In this document: in pieces, positions 56,876 to 64,000 of the stretch | How the letters are laid out: each line of letters starts with the position of its first letter | How positions within the stretch are numbered: position 1 is the first letter of the stretch | Notes under the pieces: generated by a model | Databases searched by the model: none | What the model was told of the DNA's origin: nothing | The model's input: the letters and a program-made list of their open reading frames with translations, nothing else | Made by a program: the position numbers and the translations under genes | Assembly (NCBI GenBank): GCA_014360685.1 | Contig: JACIXB010000014.1 | Location: 124,001-188,000 of the forward strand | Source of the DNA: Actinomycetota bacterium | GTDB lineage: Bacteria; Actinomycetota; Geothermincolia; Geothermincolales; RBG-13-55-18 | Reading direction: 5' to 3' | Length of the DNA stretch: 64,000 nucleotides

Positions 56876-57628
56876 TCAGCCGCCCTGTCGGTGGATGAAC
56901 TCCATGCAGCGCCTCACGATGAGGTCCTTGTCGTAGTCCAGGGTGGCCACGTGGTAGGAGTTCTCCAGCCACACCAGTTCCTTGTCCTTCGAGCTCACGT
57001 GGTCGATGATGTAGGGACCGTTGGCCGGGGGCACCACGTGGTCCTCCCGCGAGGTGAAGACAAGGATGGGGGCGGTTATCTTGGGGAGGTCCCTCCTGGT
57101 GATCTTCATAAGTTCATGGAGCTCAGCGGCGGCGCGCACCGGAACCTTGTCGTAGCACAGCTCCTTGGAGTCGGGATCCTTGATGTCGCTCCCCACGCCG
57201 GGTATGGTCTTCAGGACGTATTTGAAGATCGGCGTCAGGGGCATGAGGGGGCTGAGCCTGGCCACGGCGGCGTTGATGGGAATGAGCCCGGCCACCCGGT
57301 CGGCGTACTTCTCTCCGAGGTAGCAGGTGATGGTCCCCCCCATGGACAGGCCGGTCACGAAGACCTTCTCGCAGCGCTCCAGGAGCTCCCGGAGGCCTTT
57401 CTCCGCCTCCCCGGTCCATTCTTCCCAGGTCCGCCCGGCCATGTCCTCCACGCTGGTGCCGTGCCCCGGGAGCCGGGGGCCGAGGACCGTGAAACCGGCC
57501 TCCGCCAGGCCCTCTCCCAGGGGGCGCATGCTCTGGGTGCAACCGGTGAAGCCGTGCACCACCAGGACCCCCGTTTTTCCTCCCTCGAAGCGGAAGGGCT
57601 GCGCGTCCGGCCATACTTCCTCGGGCAT
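56876..57628 (-). CDS. Alpha/beta hydrolase (carboxylesterase/monoacylglycerol lipase-like)
   Basis: 250 residues. GVLVVHGFTGCTQSM (oxyanion hole), GPRLPGHGTSVEDMAGRTWE, GLSMGGTITCYLGEKY (Ser nucleophile about 94), ILVFTSREDHVVPPANG (Asp) and ENSYHVATLDYD (His). This set and length match Est30-like carboxylesterases, which cleave short-chain esters and monoacylglycerols. A link with glycerol kinase (next gene upstream on the same strand) would make sense: acylglycerol cleavage followed by glycerol phosphorylation. Confidence 0.88.
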   Translation of the reverse strand: MPEEVWPDAQPFRFEGGKTGVLVVHGFTGCTQSMRPLGEGLAEAGFTVLGPRLPGHGTSVEDMAGRTWEEWTGEAEKGLRELLERCEKVFVTGLSMGGTITCYLGEKYADRVAGLIPINAAVARLSPLMPLTPIFKYVLKTIPGVGSDIKDPDSKELCYDKVPVRAAAELHELMKITRRDLPKITAPILVFTSREDHVVPPANGPYIIDHVSSKDKELVWLENSYHVATLDYDKDLIVRRCMEFIHRQGG

Positions 57629-57817
57629 TGTCCACCTCCCTTTCCTCTCGCCGCGGTATGCGAAGAAAAGGCTTCAGAGGCTCTTCTTCGCGTCGGGAGC
57701 CCTCGGTTATCGGCGGCCCCTTCCTTCCGCGGCCGCTTCACGTCTTCCCGGCCAAACCCTGGATCATTATCCCGCCCCCTCCCGGAGAAAGACGAGCTCG
57801 AGGGCGGTTTCCGCTCA

Positions 57818-59311
57818 TTACTCCAGTACCCAGTCCAGGCTGCGCTCCACGGCCCGCCTCCAGTAGAGGCGCATGCTCCGCGTCCGCTCCGTCGCCGAGG
57901 GATCGGGAAGGGCTTCGCGGTCCACCCTCCAGCGTTCCTCGATCTCTTCCAGGTCTTTCCAAATACCGGTGGCCAGCCCGGCGAGGAGCGCTGCCCCCAG
58001 GGACGTGGTCTCCGGGACCACGGGCCGGCGCACGGGGACGCCCAGGAGGTCGGCCTGGTACCGGAGGAGCATGTCCATCACGCTGGCCCCGCCGTCCACG
58101 CGAAGTTCCTTCAGGGTAATACCCGTCTCCTCCACCATGGCCTCCACCACGTCGCATGTCTGGAGGGCCATGGACTCGATGACCGCCCGGGCCACGTGCG
58201 CCCGGTTGGTGCCCCGGGTCATGCCGATGAGCAGGGCACGGGCGCGGGGATTCCAATACGGAGCGCCCAGCCCCACGAAGGCGGGAACGAAATACACTCC
58301 CCCCGTGTCCTCCACCCGGGAAGCCAGTTCCTCGATCTCCGAGACCTCGGATATGATCTCCAGCCCGTCGCGCAGCCAGTTCACCGCCGCGCCGGTGATG
58401 AATATGGAGCCTTCCAACGCGTAGGTGGTCTTGCCGGCGATGCCCCAGGCCACGGTGGTGAGAAGCCCCTTCCGGGAGAGGGTGGGCCGCTCGCCGGTGT
58501 TCATGAGGACGAAGCTTCCCGTGCCGTAGGTGTTCTTAGTCATCCCAGGGCGGAAGCAGGCCTGGCCGAAGAGGGCCGCCTGCTGGTCCCCGGCGATACC
58601 CGCCACCGGGGCGGAAACCCCCAGGAATGACGAGGGATCGGTCTCTCCGAACACGCCGCTGGAATCCTTGACCTCCGGGAGGAGGGAGGTGGGGACCCCG
58701 AAGATACGCGCCAAATCCTCGTCCCAGGAAAGGGCGTGGATGTTGAAGAGGAGGGTGCGGCTGGCGTTGGAGACGTCGGTGGCGTGGACGCGGCCCCCGG
58801 TCAGGCGGTGGAGGATCCAGGAGTCGATGGTCCCGAAACACAGTTCCCCGGCCTGGGCTCGCCGCGCGATATGCGGCTCGTTCTCCATGACCCAGGTCAG
58901 CTTGGTCCCTGAGAAATAGGGGTCCAGGACCAGCCCCGTCTTTTCGTGGACCTCCTCTTCCAGGCCCTCTTCCCGGAACCGGGAGCAGATTTCGGCGCTG
59001 CGCCGGCACTGCCAGACGATGGCCTTGCGCACGGGTTTTCCGGTCTCCCGGTCCCAGATCACCGCCGTCTCCCTCTGGTTGGTGATGCCTATGGCGGCCA
59101 CCTCGCCGGGCTGGATCCCGCCCTCCTCCAGGGCGCGGCGCACGGTGTCCACCGTGCACTCCCATATCTCCTCGGCGTCGTGTTCCACCCAACCGGGGCG
59201 GGGGTAATATTGCGGGAATTCCTGGGAGTGGGCGGAAATCACCCGCTGGTCACGATCGAAGCAGATGCACTTGGTCCCCGTGGTCCCCTGGTCTATGGCC
59301 AGCACGATCAT
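57818..59311 (-). CDS. glpK: Glycerol kinase
   Basis: 497 residues, the standard length. FGGY family: AIDQGTTGTKCICFDRDQRV (phosphate 1), GITNQRETAVIWDRETGKPV (glycerol binding Arg-Glu), GTIDSWILHRLTGG, GIAGDQQAALFGQACFRPG (catalytic Asp region), NTYGTGSFVLMNTGE, and LRVDGGASVMDMLLRYQADL. Catalyses ATP-dependent phosphorylation of glycerol to glycerol-3-phosphate for lipid synthesis or catabolism. AAAAGGAGGACGGC precedes the ATG. 103 bp separate it from the PaaK-like gene upstream. Confidence 0.95.
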   Translation of the reverse strand: MIVLAIDQGTTGTKCICFDRDQRVISAHSQEFPQYYPRPGWVEHDAEEIWECTVDTVRRALEEGGIQPGEVAAIGITNQRETAVIWDRETGKPVRKAIVWQCRRSAEICSRFREEGLEEEVHEKTGLVLDPYFSGTKLTWVMENEPHIARRAQAGELCFGTIDSWILHRLTGGRVHATDVSNASRTLLFNIHALSWDEDLARIFGVPTSLLPEVKDSSGVFGETDPSSFLGVSAPVAGIAGDQQAALFGQACFRPGMTKNTYGTGSFVLMNTGERPTLSRKGLLTTVAWGIAGKTTYALEGSIFITGAAVNWLRDGLEIISEVSEIEELASRVEDTGGVYFVPAFVGLGAPYWNPRARALLIGMTRGTNRAHVARAVIESMALQTCDVVEAMVEETGITLKELRVDGGASVMDMLLRYQADLLGVPVRRPVVPETTSLGAALLAGLATGIWKDLEEIEERWRVDREALPDPSATERTRSMRLYWRRAVERSLDWVLE

Positions 59312-59414
59312 GCCGTCCTCCTTTTACACCCTGCCGGCTTGCTTAGCGCCCGCTTGGGCGGGGCGTTTTTCTCCGGTGAGCGCCCGGCCGTGGGCATCGT
59401 CCTGCCGGGCGCGG

Positions 59415-60998
59415 TCATTCTTCCCCGCTTTCCTTGCCCTCGTCAAGGCTCAGCGGAACCTGTGATCCCGTCTCCTCCTCGTCTTTCTCCGGCCCGCCCA
59501 CCTTTCGGAAGCCGGGAGCCCCCGGCCTCATGTCCAGGAAGCGTTTCTCCCGCCCCTTGGTTTCCAGGCCCAGCCTCTGGAGGAGTCGGGGGAGGCTGTG
59601 GAAGACGATGCGGGTGGGGGCGACCTCCACTTCCTTCTGCAGGAGATCATAGAGCTCACGTTCCAGGTATTTCCTGGAAATTCCTTCCGCTGGGGCGATG
59701 TGCAGGTGCAACTCGTCGAGGTCGTAAGGGTCGTCGTTGTGCTTGCGGATCTCCAGTTGCCATTCCAGTACGTCCTTGTGCCCGGAAAGCAAAGGGTAGA
59801 AGGCGTTGAGGTCCACCAACGTCCCCTTAAGCTTGGTGAGCTCGAACTCCTTGTACTCCGAGGTGCGGTAGATCTCCATCCCCAGCCGGGGAAGGGAACG
59901 CCCGCAGTAGGGGCAGGGCTCGTGGACCACCCCGCCCTTGACCAGGTCGCCTGTGCGGAAGCGCAATAGCACGCTCCCCCGCCAGTTTATGTTGCTGTAC
60001 ACAATCTCCCCGTCCCGGCCCTCTTCCACGCGGGAGCCGGTTTCCGGGTTGATTATCTCCACGTATTCCATGTCCGGGAAGAGGTGGTAACCGGAGCTCT
60101 CCTCCCGGGAAAGGGCCGAGGCTCGGCACTCGCTCCAGGCTACCCGGCCTTCCGTGAACCCGTAGGTGGAGATGACCGCCGGCCGCTCCGAACCCACTTT
60201 ACCCAAGAGCTCGAGCATCTTGCCCTTCAAGCCGGGAGGAAGCCCGTCTCCTCCCAGGATCACGGTGTGCAGGTTGGAGAGGTCGCGCCCTTCCCGGGCC
60301 GCCAGGCGCAGCAGGTGGTAGGCGTAGCTCGGCGTGGCGGTGAGCACCGTTCCCCGGAGGCGCTCCAGGGCCTCGAGAATGCGCTCCGTGCCCAGTATGC
60401 GTCCGCCTCCCGTGTGCAGGGCGGGCATCCCCACCGCCTCCACGGCGAAGTAGGTCATCCAGAAGGCCAAGTGGGGAGCAAAGGGAAAAGCGTTGATGAC
60501 CATATCCCGCCGGTCGAGGCCCGCCAGTTCGAAGATGCGCCTGCCGGCTTCCCGCATCCTCTGTAGGTCGTAAGGGGTGTAGAGGATGGGAGTGGGAAGG
60601 GCGGTGCGCCCTATGGTGAAGTGATAATGCACCGGCGAGAACTCGTGGTGCAGGAGCCTCGCGTAGCCCTCCTTCCCATGGGTAAGCCTGAGCAGGCGCT
60701 GCCGCCAGCGTACCGCGGCGCGGGATTTCATTTTCTCCCCCTCCGGCCTGAGCACGAGGTGGAAGGGGATCTCGGGATCCTCGGGGAGTGGCGCGATGTC
60801 CGCCTTGGTGGTGAAAGGTATGCAGGACAGGTCCTTCAGGGTCTTTATCACCCCGGGCTTGATGCGGTTGTAGTCGAAGAGCTCCCGGTAGTAGGGGCTC
60901 ATGGGGTAGACCAGTTCGCGGATGAAACGGACCAGGTGTTGCTCCTGTGCCGCCATGTACTGCCTGGGCGGCAGGCGGTCCCAGAAGGTCTTGGGCAT
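59415..60998 (-). CDS. PaaK-like adenylate-forming enzyme (phenylacetate-CoA ligase family)
   Basis: 527 residues from ATG 60998 (GGGGAGGAGGGGAG upstream). Adenylate-forming motifs are partly visible: TATPSYAYHLLRLA (LTATPS variant of PaaK), STYGFTEGRVAW (YGxTE), FRTGDLVKGG (TGD). Zinc-like cysteines follow in HEPCPYCGRSLPRLGMEI. The C-terminal domain (LKGTLVDLNAFYPLLSG ... LHLHIAPAEGISRKY) is PaaK-like. Activates a carboxylic acid via an acyl-adenylate, most likely to its CoA thioester; the substrate is unknown and the protein is longer than typical PaaK (about 430). Confidence 0.82.
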   Translation of the reverse strand: MPKTFWDRLPPRQYMAAQEQHLVRFIRELVYPMSPYYRELFDYNRIKPGVIKTLKDLSCIPFTTKADIAPLPEDPEIPFHLVLRPEGEKMKSRAAVRWRQRLLRLTHGKEGYARLLHHEFSPVHYHFTIGRTALPTPILYTPYDLQRMREAGRRIFELAGLDRRDMVINAFPFAPHLAFWMTYFAVEAVGMPALHTGGGRILGTERILEALERLRGTVLTATPSYAYHLLRLAAREGRDLSNLHTVILGGDGLPPGLKGKMLELLGKVGSERPAVISTYGFTEGRVAWSECRASALSREESSGYHLFPDMEYVEIINPETGSRVEEGRDGEIVYSNINWRGSVLLRFRTGDLVKGGVVHEPCPYCGRSLPRLGMEIYRTSEYKEFELTKLKGTLVDLNAFYPLLSGHKDVLEWQLEIRKHNDDPYDLDELHLHIAPAEGISRKYLERELYDLLQKEVEVAPTRIVFHSLPRLLQRLGLETKGREKRFLDMRPGAPGFRKVGGPEKDEEETGSQVPLSLDEGKESGEE

Positions 60999-61554
60999 CT
61001 CCCCTCCTCCCCTTCTCAAGTCCTCGGATCCGGCTGTGCGTTCCTCAAGCCTCGCCTAACGATACTATCATGAAAGGGTGAATCGGCGAAGGAGCAGCGG
61101 AAGTGGTGGATGCCGGACGATGATCCATGATCTGAGGGAATAGGCGGGGTATGGTGCCGTCGGGGGATTCGAACCGTCATGGAGCCGGGATAGTAAGCGG
61201 CCTCCGTGTCAGGAATTCGTTGCCGCGCCAACGGCGTTCAGGATGCCGGGTCAATGATCTTTCGGAATGAGGAAGAGCCCCGAAGGGCTCTTACCAACGC
61301 ATAGTGGACGCGGCCGACTCGGATAAGCCCCCGCGGGTGAAGCCGCGGGGGCCTCGTACAGCAGCCCTCCGAGCAGTGAGCCACCCGTGGTACCATGAAG
61401 CGCTTCACCTCTCCACCTCCTTCCCCCTTACTCTTGGGTACAACGCCCTCCCTTCATGCCTGCGCTCATCTTGTCCCCAAGGAACACCCCGGTAATCTCC
61501 GGCTCGGCATGGTATCCCCGGGGTCTTTTTGATGCCTCCCGGATCCTTCAGCCC
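60999..61554. other. Gap with two hairpins and a tRNA T-arm-like sequence
   Basis: 556 bp without a protein gene. AAGAGCCC/GGGCTCTT (61273-61292) and GCCCCCGCGG/CCGCGGGGGC (61327-61352) are perfect hairpins; the second may end the transcript of the CxxCH-protein gene (minus). At 61153-61175 the minus strand reads GGTTCGAATCCCCCGACGG, resembling the 3' arm of a tRNA, but no cloverleaf forms around it. Confidence 0.45.
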
Positions 61555-61986
61555 TCAGCCCAGGCCGTAATGAATCTCGCATTCCCCCACCACTCCGTTC
61601 TTACGGACCTCGCGCAGCGTGGCCTTCTTCCCGGATACCCGGGAGATGGAGAACAAACCGGTGGGGATGATGGGGCAGAGGGTAGGAGCACCCTCGCGGC
61701 GGAGCTCCTCGTTTCCGTGGCAGATGTGGCATCCTCGCACCTCCACCCTCAGGTCGTCGCCGTTGCCCTCCACCTTGACCTGCTCGCTGAAACGCAGGTC
61801 CTCACGCAGGTATTCCTCCAGGGCGCGCCGAAAATCCTCTCCTTCCAGGCGGTTTGCGGCTTTCCTCCTGAAATCCTCCGCCCATTGCGAACCGATGCGG
61901 GATTTGACCTTTTCCAGGTCCCCGGCCAGGGACTTGACCACCGCGCGATGATATCTTTTCACGAATTCGCGGTCCACTTCGGGCAT
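61555..61986 (-). CDS. Small cytoplasmic protein with a CxxCH motif, unknown function
   Basis: 143 residues from ATG 61986 (AGGAGGTCGGCG upstream). An N-terminal helical half (EVDREFVKRYHRAVVKSLAG ... LEEYLREDLRFSEQ) is followed by a strand-rich half with EVRGCHICHGNEEL, which contains a CxxCH, and PTLCPIIPTGLFSISRVSG. CxxCH is the haem-c attachment motif, but no export signal is present, so it more likely binds a metal or cluster. Ferredoxin-like 4Fe-4S gene lies just upstream on the same strand, suggesting a redox pair. Confidence 0.7.
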   Translation of the reverse strand: MPEVDREFVKRYHRAVVKSLAGDLEKVKSRIGSQWAEDFRRKAANRLEGEDFRRALEEYLREDLRFSEQVKVEGNGDDLRVEVRGCHICHGNEELRREGAPTLCPIIPTGLFSISRVSGKKATLREVRKNGVVGECEIHYGLG

Positions 61987-62099
61987 TTCGCCGACCTCCT
62001 TTCTCTTTCCTTTCCCATGTCCACGCCTTACATGCCGGACCCCGGGGGGAGGAACAACGCCCACCTTCGCGCCGGGGCTTTCTCTTTTCGTGCTCACTC

Positions 62100-62321
62100 T
62101 CAAACCATGCGTACCGCCCCGCGGTCGCAGGCGTGGGAACAATTCCCGCACAGCCGGCACTTCTCGAAATCTATGCCCACCCGGCAGCCTGCTCCGTTCC
62201 CTTCTCCGGCGCGCAGCACCTGGAAGGCTCCGTGTGGGCAGAAGCGCGACGCCTTGCACTCCTCGCACTTCTCGGCGATATCGCACCTCTCCACGTCGAT
62301 CCAGGGCATCTTGTTCCGCAT
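62100..62321 (-). CDS. Small [4Fe-4S] ferredoxin-like protein
   Basis: 73 residues from ATG 62321 (AAGAGGTGTCGG upstream; a GTG at 62330 also possible). Cysteines are in CDIAEKCEECKASRFCPHGA, then CRLCGNCSHACDRGAV, the latter a standard CxxCxxCxxxC. The first group is irregular (CxxxxxCxxCxxxxxCP), so only one regular cluster is certain. Likely donates electrons to the CxxCH protein 113 bp downstream. Confidence 0.75.
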   Translation of the reverse strand: MRNKMPWIDVERCDIAEKCEECKASRFCPHGAFQVLRAGEGNGAGCRVGIDFEKCRLCGNCSHACDRGAVRMV

Positions 62322-63021
62322 ATCCGACACCTCTTATAGCTATGGGTGTATTTTATCCACGGCTTCGCGCTCAGCCGATGATGCAGGTCATAATTCGCGC
62401 GGTTGCGTTCCCGGCAGGCGACCGTTTGATCGCCGGAGGGCTTTTGTTGAGGCCTTAAGTCTCCGCCTGCATCCGCCTGGAGGACCGCCGAGGGGACGGT
62501 CCGCGCCTCGGAGATGGATGCCGTGGCGTTTCCGTAGGCGCTTTGGAGGTTGAAAAGTGTCGAGAGACCGCCCCGTCATCCCGGCAAAGCGGTGGTTTAG
62601 AATCTTCGCGGATGTGGTAAATTATATTTCGAGGGAAGGAAAACAAGAGAGGGAACATCAGCTCCCGAGGATAAGCGAGATTGCGGGGTTCTCCGCGGCG
62701 AAGGCAGGATCAGGCTTTTCTCGGGAGCTGTTCCATTTCCATAAGCGTACCGCTCGAGGGCCGCGGATCATCGGACCTTTTCCAACGCCGGCCATATTTC
62801 TATCACGACTTGACTTTTTACCATGTTAACCCTCGGCTTGGCCGCGGTTTTATGACCTGGATCAACCCCTTGCGCCCAAGCGCCTTCCCGCCGCCACGGG
62901 GAAAACCAACCTTTCCCGAGCCGCCCCCGGCGAGGTTTTCCGCCGGCCTTCAGCCGTACATCTCCCCGCAGGAAAAAGAGGAGAGATTGGGTTTTCGGGG
63001 TTTCGAGGAGGCACATGGTCC
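62322..63021. other. Intergenic region, no gene seen
   Basis: 700 bp between the alcohol dehydrogenase and the small ferredoxin gene (both minus). It lacks strong coding frames or repeats; a mild AT bias at 62605-62650 may mark a promoter. Confidence 0.4.
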
Positions 63022-64000
63022 TCAACCCAGGGCTTCCCTGAGTATGCCGACCAGGTCCTCCGGTACCGTTTCCCTGGGGTTGGAGGAACGCATCCGCGTG
63101 TTCAGGAAGGCCTCCGCGGCCAGGGATTCCACGCTGCTCGCCGGCACCCCCAGGTCGCCCAGGTTTCGGGGCAGGGGGAGTACGGCAAGCAGGCCCTCCA
63201 CGGCTTCCACCGCCTTTTCCGCCGCCCGGAGCGAGGAGAGCCCGGAGATTTCCATCCCCATGGCCGCTGCCAGCTCGCGGTAAGCCTCCGGGGCGGCGGG
63301 GAGGTTGAAGCGCATGACGTGGGGGAGGAGCACGGCGTTCGCCACGCCGTGCGGGATTCCAAAACGGGCTCCCAGGGCATGGGACAGGGCGTGGGCCAGC
63401 CCCAGCCCCGAGGCTGTGAAGGCCATTCCGGCCAGGAGGGAGGCCAGGGACATGCCACGCCGGGCTTCGGTGTCCGAGCCGTCCTGGCAGGCCCTCTCCA
63501 GGTAGGCGGAGGCCAGCCCGGCGGCCTTCAGGGAGAGGGCGCGGGTGGGCTCCCAGGCCCTCCGGGACACGTGGGATTCCAGGGCGTGGGTGAGGGCGTC
63601 CATCCCCGTGGCGGCGGTGATTTCCGGGGGCATGGTATAAGTCAGGCAGGGATCCACAACGGCCAGCACCGGATATAGATACTGGCTTACGATGGACATC
63701 TTCTGGCCTCGTTTTCCACCGGATATCACCGCTACCCAGGTCACCTCGCTCCCCGTCCCCGAGGTGGTGGGGATGCATACCAGGGGCTTGGCCCGGCCGG
63801 GGATGCGCCCCACCCCCTCCCAGGAGACTATCTCTCCCTCGTTGTTCAGCCGCGCGGCGATGACCTTGGCGGCATCCATCGGGCTTCCCCCGCCGAAACC
63901 GATGACGAAGTCGCAACCTTCCTCCCTGGCTCTTGCCACCCCTCTCTCCACCGTTTCCACGTCGGGATCCGATTTGACCTCCGAGAAGAGGGAGACGGAG
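63022..64000 (-). CDS. Iron-containing alcohol dehydrogenase, C-terminal part (start outside window)
   Basis: The coding frame continues through the right edge (…SEVKSDPDVETVERGVARAR). Cofactor site: DFVIGFGGGSPMDAAKVIAA (NAD phosphate loop GGGSPMDAAK), then CIPTTSGTGSEVTWVAVISG. Metal ligands are provided by TGMDALTHALESHVSR (Asp/His), HALSHALGARFGIPHGVANA (His) and a further His in LLPHVMRF. Family III ADHs reduce aldehydes or oxidise alcohols such as butanol, 1,3-propanediol or lactaldehyde. Only about the N-terminal 60 residues are missing. No downstream partner in the window. Confidence 0.92.
   Translation of the reverse strand, partial: SVSLFSEVKSDPDVETVERGVARAREEGCDFVIGFGGGSPMDAAKVIAARLNNEGEIVSWEGVGRIPGRAKPLVCIPTTSGTGSEVTWVAVISGGKRGQKMSIVSQYLYPVLAVVDPCLTYTMPPEITAATGMDALTHALESHVSRRAWEPTRALSLKAAGLASAYLERACQDGSDTEARRGMSLASLLAGMAFTASGLGLAHALSHALGARFGIPHGVANAVLLPHVMRFNLPAAPEAYRELAAAMGMEISGLSSLRAAEKAVEAVEGLLAVLPLPRNLGDLGVPASSVESLAAEAFLNTRMRSSNPRETVPEDLVGILREALG

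Noticed and set aside
61141-61260. A functional tRNA gene
   Set aside because: Only the T-loop resembles a tRNA; the T-stem has mismatches, and no anticodon arm or D-arm can be drawn.
1-64000. Insertion sequences or prophage
   Set aside because: I looked for transposase, integrase and phage structural motifs in all plausible genes and found none; mobile signals are limited to short non-coding repeats.

Overview
The window is high-GC DNA with bacterial ribosome-binding sites and operon-like gene runs. The gene content suggests an anaerobic or microaerophilic, Gram-positive-like actinobacterial lineage. I infer something close to the Geothermincolia/OPB41-type Actinobacteria from three things: secreted proteins with the 'AEG(C/Y)T..(G/S)F(D/E)(T/E)W' repeat, a heliorhodopsin, and a Fix/ETF plus acyl-CoA gene repertoire. 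There is no rRNA gene, no convincing tRNA and no transposase, so the assignment rests on protein style alone.

Layout. 1-13 kb: a GMC-type oxidoreductase with a small partner, an alpha/beta hydrolase, a TetR regulator with a perfect palindromic operator that recurs before the next (membrane) gene, a crotonase, a repeat-bearing CapA-like phosphoesterase, a GNAT enzyme and an SHMT-like enzyme carrying an N-terminal membrane helix. 13-18 kb: rubrerythrin, a frameshifted secreted beta-propeller gene and a truncated aldehyde:ferredoxin oxidoreductase. 18-29 kb: a long same-strand run, etfA-etfB - helical protein - FAD oxidase - CCG iron-sulfur protein - FAD oxidase - fixC - fixX - amidohydrolase. 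It looks like an electron-transfer unit linking a flavin dehydrogenase to the ETF and quinone or ferredoxin pools.

30-45 kb: ferritin, a B12/radical-SAM enzyme, then two acyl-CoA C-C bond-forming or cleaving modules. Module A is an HMG-CoA-synthase-like/DUF35 fusion plus a canonical thiolase. Module B is DUF35, thiolase-like, thiolase-like, DUF35, in which both thiolase-like subunits have lost the nucleophilic cysteine. Between them lies a two-domain C-GCAxxG-C-C protein whose reading frame contains an in-frame TGA at a conserved redox-cysteine position. The TGA is followed at the right distance by a perfect hairpin with a G in its apical loop, so it is a probable selenoprotein. A cysteine desulfurase of the type linked to selenium enzymes (43.8 kb) and a DUF3343 Se/S-carrier-like protein (51.4 kb) fit this reading.

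45-64 kb: an SLH/NlpC-P60 surface protein with a near-identical internal 156-bp duplication, a class I aldolase, a 2-hydroxyacyl-CoA dehydratase activator with a decayed partner, a 130-bp tandem array, an XRE-cupin regulator, a heliorhodopsin, a YCF48/IPT surface protein, an esterase, glycerol kinase, a PaaK-like adenylate-forming enzyme, two small cysteine-rich proteins, and the 3' part of an iron-type alcohol dehydrogenase that runs off the window.
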